The notes under the pieces were generated by a model. It searched no databases, had not been told where the DNA came from, and saw nothing but the letters and a program-made list of their open reading frames with translations. From Deltaproteobacteria bacterium (lineage in GTDB: Bacteria > Desulfobacterota > Desulfobulbia > Desulfobulbales > Desulfurivibrionaceae): DNA of 64,000 bases. Shown here one piece after another: positions 38,048 through 46,922 of this stretch. A program made the position numbers and the translations under genes. Every line of letters starts with the position of its first letter. Position 1 is the stretch's first letter. Location of the stretch: positions 1-64,000 of the forward strand of contig DUZW01000002.1 of the NCBI GenBank assembly GCA_013349295.1. The letters run 5' to 3'.

Positions 38048-41000
38048 ATGTTTGAAGAATGGCAACGCTTGGAGCAGGACGGAATCCCGGTGTATGTGCA
38101 GCCGGAAAAGCCGGACTGGTTCGTGCCGGATCACGAAGCGGATTGCCTGTTGCAGGAGTTGCGGCACGGGGAAAATTGTCGAGCCGATAACGCGCTTTCC
38201 GAAAAAAATCTCGGCGACCGGATGCTGGCGGCTCAGCAGCTTATCTCCCAGCTTGCTGCAGGACCAGCCGCCCCCTACAGGGGCCGGCACTCGCTTCTCA
38301 CCCTGGGCAGCCTGAAGGAATGCTGGTTTCATCTCACCGACCGGTGCAATCTGGCCTGTCGCCATTGTCTGTTCGCCTCTTCCCCGGCCCAAGCCGCTAC
38401 CCTTTCCCCGGAAGCCCTGACTCAAGCCATTGGTGAGGCCAAGGGACTGGGCTGCACCCTGTTTTATTTCACCGGGGGCGAACCCTTTGTCTTCCCGGGT
38501 TTTGTCGGGATGGTTTCTGAATTGCTTGGTGATCCCAAAATCCATGTGGTGGTTCTCAGCAATGGTCTCTTGATCAGGGAGCACCTTGCCGAGCTGGCGA
38601 CTCTGCCCAGGGAGCGTTTTCATTTGCAGCTCAGCATGGATGGCCTGGCCGAGCAACATGAGAATCTCCGGGGAAAAGGTACCTTTGCCGGGCTGCTGGA
38701 AAGCCTGGGCTTGCTCCAAGAGTTGGGTTTTCCCCTGACCCTGTCCGTGGCGGTGAACCGGGGCAATGTCCGGAAACTGGCCGAGATTGTTGCCTTTGGC
38801 GCTGACCAGGGGGTCGGCAATATCCATTTGCTCTGGCATTTTATCCGGGGCAAGGGCAGTCTGGAGCAGTTTGTTTCCCCGGATATGATTCTTCCCGAGT
38901 TGATCCGAGCCCAGGAGATGGCAGAGAAAATGGGGGTGCGCATCGACAATGTGGAATCCCTGCGCAGCCAGGTGTTCAGCACCCCCTCCACCCGGCATGA
39001 CCTGTCCAACACGGCCTGGGAGTCGCTGGCCGTGGGGCCGGACGGGCTGATCTACCCCTCCCCCGCCCTGGTGGGGATTGCCGCCTTGGCCTGCGGCGCC
39101 CTCACCGAAGGTCTGGAAACGGTCTGGCGGCATAGCCCGGTTCTGGAGATGATCCGCAAGGCAACTCTTGCCGAAAGCGAGGTTTATCGGGCCAACCCCC
39201 TCCGTTTTCTGGTGGGCGGCGGCGATTTGGATCACAGTTATCTGGCCGGAGGCAGTCCGGTCGACCACGACCCTTATGTGGAGCTATACAATGGCTTGGC
39301 CCTCTGGCTGATCTGCAAGCAGGCCCGCCAATACCCCGTCCGGACAAAGGGCGAGCTTCTGCTTCGGATGGGCGAGGTGCGCCACGATTGCCCGGACGGT
39401 GGCCGGGAGGTGGCTCTTACCCATTGCAACTGCGTAATCTCTCTCTCCGATGACCAGGGACACTCCACAGTGCGGGAGTTTTATGGCCGGGCCGCGCTCA
39501 CGGCCAATGAGGAGATCGTCAATCCCTTTGCCCCGGATCAGGCCCTGGCCAATTTCATTCCGGCGGATTCCCGGAAGAAATCCTATGGCTGCGGCAGCCC
39601 GGTCCGGGATGCCGCGCCGCAACCCGGCGAGGTGCTGGTGGACCTGGGAAGCGGCAGCGGAGTCGAGTGCTTCATGGCCGCACCCCAGGTGGGGCCATCC
39701 GGCAGAGTGATCGGCATCGACATGACCGACGAGATGCTCCATCTGGCCCGTGTGGGCAAGGCCACGGTGGCGAGCCGACTGGGCTATGACAATGTGGAGT
39801 TCAAAAAGGGCTTCCTCGAAGACATCCCCCTGCCGGACTCCATGGCCGGCGTGGTGATCTCCAACTGCGTCATAAACCTGAGCCCGGACAAACGCCAAAC
39901 CCTGCATGAGATCTTCCGGATCCTCAAACCAGGCGGTCGGCTGGTGGTGTCCGATATTGTCACCGACGGTCCCATTCCGGTGACCATCAAGAATAACGAG
40001 AAATTTCGGGGCGAATGCCTGGGCGGAGCGTTGCGGCAGGAGGATCTGCTGGGCATGCTCCGGGGGGCCGGTTTCGCCGGGGTCAGCCTGATCAAACGCT
40101 TTCCCTACCGGATCGAAGGCGAAACCCGCTTCTACTCCCTCACCTTCCGGGCCTATAAACCGGAAGAGATGCGGAATGTCGAAGTCATCTACCGTGGGCC
40201 CTTTGCCGCAGTGTGGACGGAAAGCGGCACCATGCTGCTCAAGGGGAGACGCGCGACCGTGGCCTTAAGCGAGGCGGAAAGCCTCGCCGATTCCATCTTT
40301 GTCCTTGATGGGCAGGGGGCGGTTTCCAACCTGACGCTTGCCGACAGTTGCTGCGCTCCTCCGGTCGAGCCCCCCCTGCTCCAGTCCAGCGGCAATTGCG
40401 GCTGCGTACAGGAGGAAAACGTGCCGGGCAAGATTGTCGCCCTTCCCGCCCTGCGTCCGCCAGCCGACGGTCGGCATCAGTCGGGCTGCATGGCCTGCGG
40501 CAAGGAGATCGGCTACCTCGCCCATGAACGGGAGGTGTCCTGCCACTATTGCGGAGGGGTCAAGAAAACCAATGCGCTCTGCGTTGAAGGCCATTATATC
40601 TGCGATGGTTGCCACCAGCAGGACGGCCTTTCCGTCATCCAGCTGCTCTGCGCCGAAACACAAGAGCAGGATATGTTGCTCCTTCTGGACACGATCCGCC
40701 GCCACCCTGCCATTCCCCTGCACGGTCCCGAGCATCATGCCATGGTCCCCGGCATCATCCTGGCCACCTACCGAAACCTGGGCGGCAAGATCAGCCGGGA
40801 AGCCATCCTCACCGGCATTGAGCGGGGCAGCAAGGTGCCGGGCGGGGTCTGCGGCTTCTGGGGTAATTGCGGAGCCGCTGCCGGAGTGGGCATCGCCTTC
40901 AGCGTCCTGCTCGAGGCCACGCCCCTCACCCCCAAAGCCCGTCAACAGGTGCAGGAGATCACCTCCCGGGTGCTGAGCGAGATCGCCCAAACGCAAGGGG

Positions 41001-41191
41001 CACGTTGCTGCCAGCGGGAAACCGTGACGGCCCTCAGGGAAGCGGCGCTTCTTTCCCATCGCCTTCTGCCGGTGCCGCTTTTGGCCGAGGCGGATTTTTT
41101 CTGCCGTCAGTATTCCGGCAACCGGGAATGTATCGGTGGACAGTGTCCTTTATGGAATAAGGCGGCGTTGCAAGCGGGCGGTGAAAAATGA
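38048..41191 (+). CDS. Radical SAM / ArsM-like methyltransferase / DUF5714-like fusion protein
   Basis: 1047 residues. After a short N-terminal domain, the radical SAM motif is C100-X3-C104-X2-C107 (CNLACRHC) with FTGGEP for SAM binding; the domain runs to about 370. The middle carries a class I methyltransferase (VLVDLGSGSGVECF from residue 529; NCVINLSPDK at 606) that closely resembles arsenite methyltransferase ArsM. It keeps the YGCGSP Cys (C515) and the ECLGGAL Cys (C657) that correspond to arsenic-binding Cys of ArsM as I recall them. The C-terminal 240 residues are Cys-rich (C814, C817, HYCGG, CGFWGNCGAAAG) and resemble DUF5714. Start ATG 38048 has CCAGGAGA upstream. The substrate is unknown; a metalloid or thiol substrate is plausible. 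Confidence 0.85.
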   Translation: MFEEWQRLEQDGIPVYVQPEKPDWFVPDHEADCLLQELRHGENCRADNALSEKNLGDRMLAAQQLISQLAAGPAAPYRGRHSLLTLGSLKECWFHLTDRCNLACRHCLFASSPAQAATLSPEALTQAIGEAKGLGCTLFYFTGGEPFVFPGFVGMVSELLGDPKIHVVVLSNGLLIREHLAELATLPRERFHLQLSMDGLAEQHENLRGKGTFAGLLESLGLLQELGFPLTLSVAVNRGNVRKLAEIVAFGADQGVGNIHLLWHFIRGKGSLEQFVSPDMILPELIRAQEMAEKMGVRIDNVESLRSQVFSTPSTRHDLSNTAWESLAVGPDGLIYPSPALVGIAALACGALTEGLETVWRHSPVLEMIRKATLAESEVYRANPLRFLVGGGDLDHSYLAGGSPVDHDPYVELYNGLALWLICKQARQYPVRTKGELLLRMGEVRHDCPDGGREVALTHCNCVISLSDDQGHSTVREFYGRAALTANEEIVNPFAPDQALANFIPADSRKKSYGCGSPVRDAAPQPGEVLVDLGSGSGVECFMAAPQVGPSGRVIGIDMTDEMLHLARVGKATVASRLGYDNVEFKKGFLEDIPLPDSMAGVVISNCVINLSPDKRQTLHEIFRILKPGGRLVVSDIVTDGPIPVTIKNNEKFRGECLGGALRQEDLLGMLRGAGFAGVSLIKRFPYRIEGETRFYSLTFRAYKPEEMRNVEVIYRGPFAAVWTESGTMLLKGRRATVALSEAESLADSIFVLDGQGAVSNLTLADSCCAPPVEPPLLQSSGNCGCVQEENVPGKIVALPALRPPADGRHQSGCMACGKEIGYLAHEREVSCHYCGGVKKTNALCVEGHYICDGCHQQDGLSVIQLLCAETQEQDMLLLLDTIRRHPAIPLHGPEHHAMVPGIILATYRNLGGKISREAILTGIERGSKVPGGVCGFWGNCGAAAGVGIAFSVLLEATPLTPKARQQVQEITSRVLSEIAQTQGARCCQRETVTALREAALLSHRLLPVPLLAEADFFCRQYSGNRECIGGQCPLWNKAALQAGGEK

Positions 41192-41865
41192 AGCAAGGAA
41201 AAGGGGTTGGCAAGGCGGTTGTTTTCGCGCTCTTCATTACCGGGATGATCGCCCTGTTTCGCTTTACCCCGGTGCGGGAATACATCTCGCCGGACTATCT
41301 GCAAGGCTTGGTGAACTCCTTTGGTCCATGGGGACCGCTGGCCTTCGTACTCCTGTATGCAGGGGGCATCTGTCTTTTTTTGCCCGCCACCCTGTTCACC
41401 GGCATCGGCGCCCTGCTTTTCGGCACTCTTCACGGGTTTATCTACAATGAATTGGGGGCCATGCTCGGCGCCTCCCTGGCTTTTTTCATCGGCCGCTATC
41501 TGGGCCGGGATTTTGCCGCGGGCATGATCGGCGACAGGCTGAAGAAATACGATGATCGGATCGCGGCCAACGGTTTTGCAACGGTACTCTATCTGCGGCT
41601 GGTTTTTTTTCCATTTACCCCCCTCAACTTCGGCATGGGGTTAACCAGGGTAAGCTTCAGGGAGTATTTTCTCGGCACCCTGTTCGGCATCATCGCCGGA
41701 GGCTTTATCCTCACCTTTTTCTTCGCCACCTTGGCCGAGGTCTGGAGATCCGGCGACTGGTCGCAGCTGGCGGGCTGGAAGACCTTCTTCTCCCTAGCCC
41801 TCTTTGTCGCCTCCTTTTTCATCCCCCGGGTGATCCGGAAAATAAAGCCCGAAGGTGCAAGTTAA
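41188..41865 (+). CDS. TVP38/TMEM64 (DedA-superfamily) membrane protein
   Basis: 225 residues, about five to six hydrophobic segments. It carries the SNARE-associated/VTT signature (FIGRYLGRDFAAG, LYLRLVFFPFTPLNFGMGLT). It overlaps the fusion gene by 4 nt (ATGA), so co-translation is likely. Many arsenic or mercury operons carry a TVP38 protein, and VTT proteins can be lipid scramblases or transporters. An export or lipid role is inferred only from neighbourhood. Confidence 0.88.
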   Translation: MKQGKGVGKAVVFALFITGMIALFRFTPVREYISPDYLQGLVNSFGPWGPLAFVLLYAGGICLFLPATLFTGIGALLFGTLHGFIYNELGAMLGASLAFFIGRYLGRDFAAGMIGDRLKKYDDRIAANGFATVLYLRLVFFPFTPLNFGMGLTRVSFREYFLGTLFGIIAGGFILTFFFATLAEVWRSGDWSQLAGWKTFFSLALFVASFFIPRVIRKIKPEGAS

Positions 41866-41913
41866 AAAAACAATGAATTCGCGAAAAAGAAAAAAGTGCC
41901 GAGCCGACACCCG

Positions 41914-41941
41914 TTGAAATCGCGGGTTGTGACGATTTCAA
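41914..41941. repeat. Perfect 9-bp inverted repeat TTGAAATCG / CGATTTCAA
   Basis: Ten-nt loop; located 18 nt upstream of mutM. It may be a weak terminator or regulator site, and shares its core with copies at 34887 and 48172. Confidence 0.5.
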
Positions 41942-41958
41942 CCTGAAGGAGTTTCTCC

Positions 41959-42783
41959 ATGCCCGAATTGCCGGAAGTGGAAGTGGTCTGCCGGGGGCTC
42001 GCCCCCCTGGTGCTCAAACGCAAAATTCTCTCGGTTTCCTACAGCAACAAGAAACTGCGCAAGCCTTTTCCCCGGACCAAGATGTACCGGCAGGTCGAGG
42101 GCGCCTTCATCCTGGGGGTGGAGCGTCGCGCCAAATATATCCTCCTGCGCTTGACCGGCAAGGGTATCCTGCTGTTTCATCTCGGCATGACCGGCAAGAT
42201 CGGTATTTTTGACCGCGACATACCCCGTCGTAAACACGATCATCTCCGCTTTCTGCTGGATAACGGCAAGGAGATGCGCTTTAACGATGTACGCAGGTTC
42301 GGCTGTGTCGAAGTGTATTCTGAAAAAGAGCTGCAGGAGAACGATCCCTTTGCCGGGTTAGGGCCGGAGCCTTTTTCCGAGGATTTTTCCGCGGACTATC
42401 TGCTGGAAAAGGCGCAAGGCAAGAAGCAGCCGGTGAAAAGTTTTCTCATGGACAACCGGGTGGTGGTCGGCCTTGGCAATATTTACGCCAATGAGACCCT
42501 CTTTGCCGCCTGCACGCATCCGCAAACCCAGGCCGGTCAGCTGTTGAAGATGGATTGGCAGCTCATTGTCAAAAAGAGCCGGCTCATCCTTGAAAAAGCC
42601 ATTGCCATGGGAGGCTCCACCATCTCCGATTATGAGAACGTCAGCGGTGAGGCCGGGTATTTTCAACTGGAGCTCGAGGTCTACGGGAGACAAGGGCAAC
42701 CCTGCCGGCGCTGTGGCCTGCCGATCATCCGCTCCGTGATAGGTGGGCGGGCTACTTTTTGCTGTCCGGTTTGTCAGAAATAA
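41959..42783 (+). CDS. mutM: Formamidopyrimidine-DNA glycosylase
   Basis: A 274-residue base-excision repair enzyme for 8-oxoguanine. The catalytic N-terminal P-E (MPELPEVEVV), the beta-lyase Lys in RRAKYILL region and the C-terminal zinc finger (CRRCG ... CCPVCQK) are all present. AAGGAG upstream of the start. Confidence 0.95.
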   Translation: MPELPEVEVVCRGLAPLVLKRKILSVSYSNKKLRKPFPRTKMYRQVEGAFILGVERRAKYILLRLTGKGILLFHLGMTGKIGIFDRDIPRRKHDHLRFLLDNGKEMRFNDVRRFGCVEVYSEKELQENDPFAGLGPEPFSEDFSADYLLEKAQGKKQPVKSFLMDNRVVVGLGNIYANETLFAACTHPQTQAGQLLKMDWQLIVKKSRLILEKAIAMGGSTISDYENVSGEAGYFQLELEVYGRQGQPCRRCGLPIIRSVIGGRATFCCPVCQK

Positions 42784-42971
42784 TGAGGGGATAGCGTTTT
42801 TTTTTCGTAATTGTTTATTTTTTCTTTACTCGAACGATGGGCGGAGGTATATGACGTATATTTGTCATCCCCTGACTGAGGGAGGAGTTGGACGGGTGAT
42901 CCGAACATGATCACTACCAAGCGTAATGCGCATTGTCGCAATTATTAAAACACAAACCGAGGAAAAGAACC

Positions 42972-43208
42972 ATGAAGTCAGTAAAAACCACCGTTGCCCT
43001 TGCCCTGATGCTGCTCCTTGCCACCGGCATGATCGCTTGCAAGAAAAGCGAAGAAGCAGAAGTAGTTGCTCCTGTTGAGCAGACCGCTCCCGCTGTTGAG
43101 CCTGCCGCACCCGTTGCTCCGGCTCCCGAGGCTGCTGCTCCTGCTGCTCCGGAAGCTGCTGCTCCGGAAGCTGCTGCTCCTGCTGCTGAAGCTCCTGCTG
43201 CAAAGTAA
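42972..43208 (+). CDS. Small Ala/Pro/Glu-rich lipoprotein
   Basis: 78 residues. Lipobox MIAC at about residue 20-23 after a short hydrophobic signal. The rest is a low-complexity tail of AAPEAAAP-type units without Lys-rich C-terminal anchor. The function is unknown; it may be a flexible periplasmic spacer or envelope linker. The repeats GCTGCTCCGGAAGCT recur in DNA, so the length may vary by slippage. Its terminator follows. Confidence 0.7.
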   Translation: MKSVKTTVALALMLLLATGMIACKKSEEAEVVAPVEQTAPAVEPAAPVAPAPEAAAPAAPEAAAPEAAAPAAEAPAAK

Positions 43209-43220
43209 GTCGCTGTTCCA

Positions 43221-43256
43221 TTTCCGGGCTGGTTCTCCCAGCCCGGAAATTTTCCC
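43221..43256 (+). terminator. Terminator after the small lipoprotein gene
   Basis: TTTCCGGGCTGG / CCAGCCCGGAAA with a 5-nt loop, followed by TTTT. Confidence 0.85.
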
Positions 43257-43293
43257 TTCCTTGCTTTCTTTTTTCCCCGACTCTACAATCAGA

Positions 43294-44457
43294 CTATATA
43301 TCGATAATTTCCAGCAATGCCCTGGCCGCCTGGGCGAGATCCGCCTTGCTCTGATGGCGGGTAATGGAAAACCTGAGCCGCGCTGTACCCTCCGGCACGG
43401 TGGGTGGCCGGACCGCCGTGGCGAAGATCCCCTGCTGCCTGAGCAAATCGGCCTTATTTAATGCCGCGGCGCTCTCTCCGATCAGGATGGGGATGATCTG
43501 CGATGAGCCAAGGTCGGCGTTGTAGCCTCCGGTGCGCAGCAACCCCTTGAAATAGGTTGTTTTTTCATGCAGTTCGCGGCGGAGATCCGGTTCCCGCCGG
43601 ACAAGCTGCACCGCCGCCAGGGAGGCCGCGGCAACTGCCGGCGGCAAGGCCGTGGAAAAAATAAAGCTTCGGGCCCGGTTGACCAGATAGTCGATCATCT
43701 CCTTGTTACCCGCCACATAAGCACCATAGCTGCCAAGGGCCTTCCCGAAGGTGCCCATGGCCAGATCCACCGCCTCGCCCACCCCATCCTCTTCGATAAC
43801 CCCGCCGCCGTTTTGGCCAAAAACTCCCGTGGCATGAGCCTCGTCCACCATGAGCAGGCAGCCGAATCGCTCCTTGATCTCCACCAGTTCCCGCAATGGG
43901 CACCGGTCGCCATCCATGCTGTAAATGGACTCCACGACAATCAGGGCGGAGCCGCGCCCCCGTTTTTCCTTGAGCAGGTCTTCGAGGTGATTGAGGTCGT
44001 TGTGCCGGAAGCGCAGCAAGCGAGCGCCGGAGAGGCGGCAGCCGTCATGGATGCTGGCATGATTCAGCCGGTCGCTGAATATGAAATCGTGGCGATCCAC
44101 CAAGGCGGGAATAATGCCGGCGTTGGCCATATAGCCGGAGCCAAAGGTGAGAGCGCCCTCCTTGCCCTTGAGCCGGGCCACCGCTTCCTCCAGTTCGTGA
44201 TGCACCGACAGATCGCCGCTCATCAAGCGGGAGGCGCCGGAACCTGTACCGAATCGGCTCAGGGCTTGCTGGGCCGCCGCAATGAGGAGCGGATGTTCGG
44301 CAAGGGCCAGGTAGTCATTGGAAGAAAAATCGAGGAGTTCGCGGGTATCGTCCACGGCCAGGGTGACCCGCCCATTTTTCCTGCGGACGACAGGCCGCAG
44401 GCTGCGCAGCCCCCCCTTTTCACGCTGCAGGCTCAGCCATGCCTTCAGATCGACCAT
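43294..44457 (-). CDS. bioF: 8-amino-7-oxononanoate synthase
   Basis: A 387-residue PLP enzyme condensing pimeloyl-thioester with alanine in biotin synthesis. The PLP Lys is in GTFGKALGSYGAY; DEAHATGVFG and SNDYLALAEHP are typical. It overlaps bioB by 13 nt. bioA and bioD are not in the window. Confidence 0.93.
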   Translation of the reverse strand: MVDLKAWLSLQREKGGLRSLRPVVRRKNGRVTLAVDDTRELLDFSSNDYLALAEHPLLIAAAQQALSRFGTGSGASRLMSGDLSVHHELEEAVARLKGKEGALTFGSGYMANAGIIPALVDRHDFIFSDRLNHASIHDGCRLSGARLLRFRHNDLNHLEDLLKEKRGRGSALIVVESIYSMDGDRCPLRELVEIKERFGCLLMVDEAHATGVFGQNGGGVIEEDGVGEAVDLAMGTFGKALGSYGAYVAGNKEMIDYLVNRARSFIFSTALPPAVAAASLAAVQLVRREPDLRRELHEKTTYFKGLLRTGGYNADLGSSQIIPILIGESAAALNKADLLRQQGIFATAVRPPTVPEGTARLRFSITRHQSKADLAQAARALLEIIDI

Positions 44458-45368
44458 AACTGCTGGATTTCTTCGGCAAATTTGCGGTCTGCCTCCGGGG
44501 GGCGGCCCCGCTGGGTGAGATACCCGCCGATCATCATGCCGTCGGCGCCGCCCAGAAAAGCGGAACTTAAATAATCGGCCAGAGCCGATTCGCGTCCGGC
44601 TGCCAGACGGATGGCCGCCTCGGGCAGAATCAACCGGTACAGGGCGATGGCCCGGAGGATTTCAGCGATGGCCAGGGGGGGAAGCCCTGCGCAGGGCGTA
44701 CCGGCCAAGGGGATGAGGACATTGAGGGGTACGGAATCAATCCCGCATTCGACAAGGCTCTTGGCCATGGACAATCGATCCGCCTCGGATTCACCCAGGC
44801 CGAAGATGCCACCGCTACAGACCGAGAGTCCCGCGGCCTGGGCAGCCTTGATGGTTGCGATCCGGTCAGCAAAGCTGTGGGTGGTGCAGATTCGCGGAAA
44901 AAACTCCCGGGAGGTTTCCAAGTTATGGTGGTAGCGGGAAAGACCGGCCTCCTTGAGCTGACGGAGCTCGGACTCCCCAAGAATACCCAGGGAAGCGCAG
45001 ACCTTGATCCCCACTTCTTTCCGGATGGCGCGAATGATGTCCAGCACCTGCTCCAGATCATCACTTGCCAGGCCCTTGCCGCTGGTCACCAGGGAAAAAC
45101 GAGTGGCCCCGATTTTTTGGGCCTCCCGGGCGGCGGTCAGGATCCGGGCTTTGTCCAGTAAGGGATAGACCGGCGCCTCTGTCTGGTAATGGGCGGATTG
45201 CGCGCAAAAATGGCAGTCTTCGCTGCATCTGCCGGACTTGGCATTGATGATGCTGCACAAGGAAAAGGAAGTTCCCCGCCGGGCAAGCTTTGTCGACAAG
45301 GCCTGCCGCATGAGTTCGGCCAGGGGCAGTGCCTGGAGTTTGAGGATGTCGGGCGGTTGGAGATGCAT
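44445..45368 (-). CDS. bioB: Biotin synthase
   Basis: A radical SAM sulfur-insertion enzyme (about 307 residues). The cluster motif is C-S-E-D-C-H-F-C (CX3CX2C) and the second cluster region (GIKVCASLG, YHHNLETS, SVCSGGIFGLGE) matches BioB. ATG 45368 is one candidate start; a GTG nine nt earlier (45377) is in frame. No strong Shine-Dalgarno is visible for either. Confidence 0.93.
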   Translation of the reverse strand: MHLQPPDILKLQALPLAELMRQALSTKLARRGTSFSLCSIINAKSGRCSEDCHFCAQSAHYQTEAPVYPLLDKARILTAAREAQKIGATRFSLVTSGKGLASDDLEQVLDIIRAIRKEVGIKVCASLGILGESELRQLKEAGLSRYHHNLETSREFFPRICTTHSFADRIATIKAAQAAGLSVCSGGIFGLGESEADRLSMAKSLVECGIDSVPLNVLIPLAGTPCAGLPPLAIAEILRAIALYRLILPEAAIRLAAGRESALADYLSSAFLGGADGMMIGGYLTQRGRPPEADRKFAEEIQQLWSI

Positions 45369-45552
45369 GGTGTTCACGGTAATAGGTATTAGTCAGGTGG
45401 ACAGGCTGAAGACTGAAGGAACGTTCGTATACTTCACTCTTCGGTCTTCAACCGCAACATCCGCTAATCCCATGAAAAACAGAGACACATTCGTGTTCTT
45501 TCGTGGGGTTAGCGGCTCACAAAAAGTAAGCGGCGGCGGCAGAAACCCCGGC

Positions 45553-46881
45553 CTATTTGAGACCGAATATTCCGCCCTTCTTGCCGGAAAAGGCAGGGGT
45601 GCGACTTTCCGTTCGGGGCGGCCGACTTTTGCCTGTTCTGGGCTTACCGCTTCGAGCTGGCTGGGAAGACTCAAGTCGCGGAGCAAGATCGGCGGGTGAG
45701 CCGCCAAGGGCCTCTTGGTAAATCTGAAAGAGCAGCAGGCCATCCGGGAAATAACTCTTCCGCTTCAGCCAGGCGGGCCAGGCCTGCTCCGCGCCGTATC
45801 GGACAAAAATCGGGAGATTGACCAGCAGCGAGGTGATCTCTTCCCTGGACGCCCGCTTGACATTGAGGTGCTCCAGCTGGATGTCGATCTGGGTGCGAAG
45901 GGTCCGGGAAAAGGTAAAGGCGTCGCGACCTTCGGCAGACTGGTGAATAAGGTTGAAGCGTGCCTGAGCCCATGGCAGGATGAAAACCGCGAGCAGGAGG
46001 TGTTCCGGCAGGGGGGTGCCTTCGCCATGCAACCGGTCGATCACCCGACACAGGGCGAACAGGAGGCGGGTTTCTTCCGAGGGCTCTTCCGGTTCCCGGC
46101 TGATAACCCCTTCATAGCAGGGCAGAAGGATAAAGAACAACCCGCTGGCAACGGCAAGCCGACACCAGGGGGCGCAAGCGCCACTGTTCAGGTCTTTGAA
46201 GAATTCATCCCGGATCCGGGAATCAGGGCAGAGGCGCAAGGAATCCCGATTGGCCAGAATGGCCTGCCAGGTCTGCTCTTCAATGGTAAAACCGCTTCTT
46301 GCCGCATGGCGGATGGCCCGCATCATGCGGACTGGATCCCGGACGATCCGCCGGGACGGTTCCCCGACAATGCGGACAATCCGGTTGTTGAGGTCTGCCA
46401 CTCCACCGGTGTAATCAATGATGGTGAAGTTTTCAATCTCATAGAACAGGGCGTTGATGGTGAGATCCCGCCGGAAGGCGTCTTCCGCCTCGGAGCCGAA
46501 GGTGTTGTTGTGGGCCAACACCTCGTCCTCTTCCTTCTCGCCCTCTTCAAACTCGCTGCGGCAGCGCAGGGTAGAGACCTCGACGATCTTGCCCCCCATG
46601 AAAAAGACCTGCACCAGGCGAAAGCGGCGGCCAATGATCCGGCTGTTCCTAAAAAGGGTGCGCAGCTGCCCGGGCCGGGCGTTGGTGCTGATGTCAAAAT
46701 CCTTGGGGGTTTTACCGAGGTAGAGGTCGCGCACCGCGCCGCCTACCAGGTAGGCGGAATAGCCTGCGTCGCGTAGACGATGCATCACCTTCAGGGCCTC
46801 GCGATCGATATCCTTGCGGGAGATGATGTGTTCGGCCCGCGGAATGATGAGAGGTTCCGGCAAGTCAGAGGATGGGTCCAT
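45553..46881 (-). CDS. pcnB: Poly(A) polymerase I (PcnB)
   Basis: 442 residues. The nucleotidyltransferase head has LVGGAVRDLYLGKTPKDFDIST, RRDLTINALFY and the INALF motif; the C-terminal 45 residues are Arg/Lys/Ser/Pro-rich (RSGKPRTGKSRPPRTES), a likely RNA-binding tail. It lengthens RNA 3' ends and promotes decay. The motif set favours PcnB over CCA-adding enzyme, but the two are hard to separate by eye. ATG 46881 has GGAAG upstream. Confidence 0.85.
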   Translation of the reverse strand: MDPSSDLPEPLIIPRAEHIISRKDIDREALKVMHRLRDAGYSAYLVGGAVRDLYLGKTPKDFDISTNARPGQLRTLFRNSRIIGRRFRLVQVFFMGGKIVEVSTLRCRSEFEEGEKEEDEVLAHNNTFGSEAEDAFRRDLTINALFYEIENFTIIDYTGGVADLNNRIVRIVGEPSRRIVRDPVRMMRAIRHAARSGFTIEEQTWQAILANRDSLRLCPDSRIRDEFFKDLNSGACAPWCRLAVASGLFFILLPCYEGVISREPEEPSEETRLLFALCRVIDRLHGEGTPLPEHLLLAVFILPWAQARFNLIHQSAEGRDAFTFSRTLRTQIDIQLEHLNVKRASREEITSLLVNLPIFVRYGAEQAWPAWLKRKSYFPDGLLLFQIYQEALGGSPADLAPRLESSQPARSGKPRTGKSRPPRTESRTPAFSGKKGGIFGLK

Positions 46882-46922
46882 GGGATCTTCCGGGCAGGAG
46901 AGCAAGGTGGTTGGGCTCCTGC

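Noticed and set aside
43066-43200. Apparent repeat array in the Ala/Pro/Glu-rich gene
   Set aside because: Units are trinucleotide-like and in frame with a lipoprotein; there are no spacers, so it is not a CRISPR.
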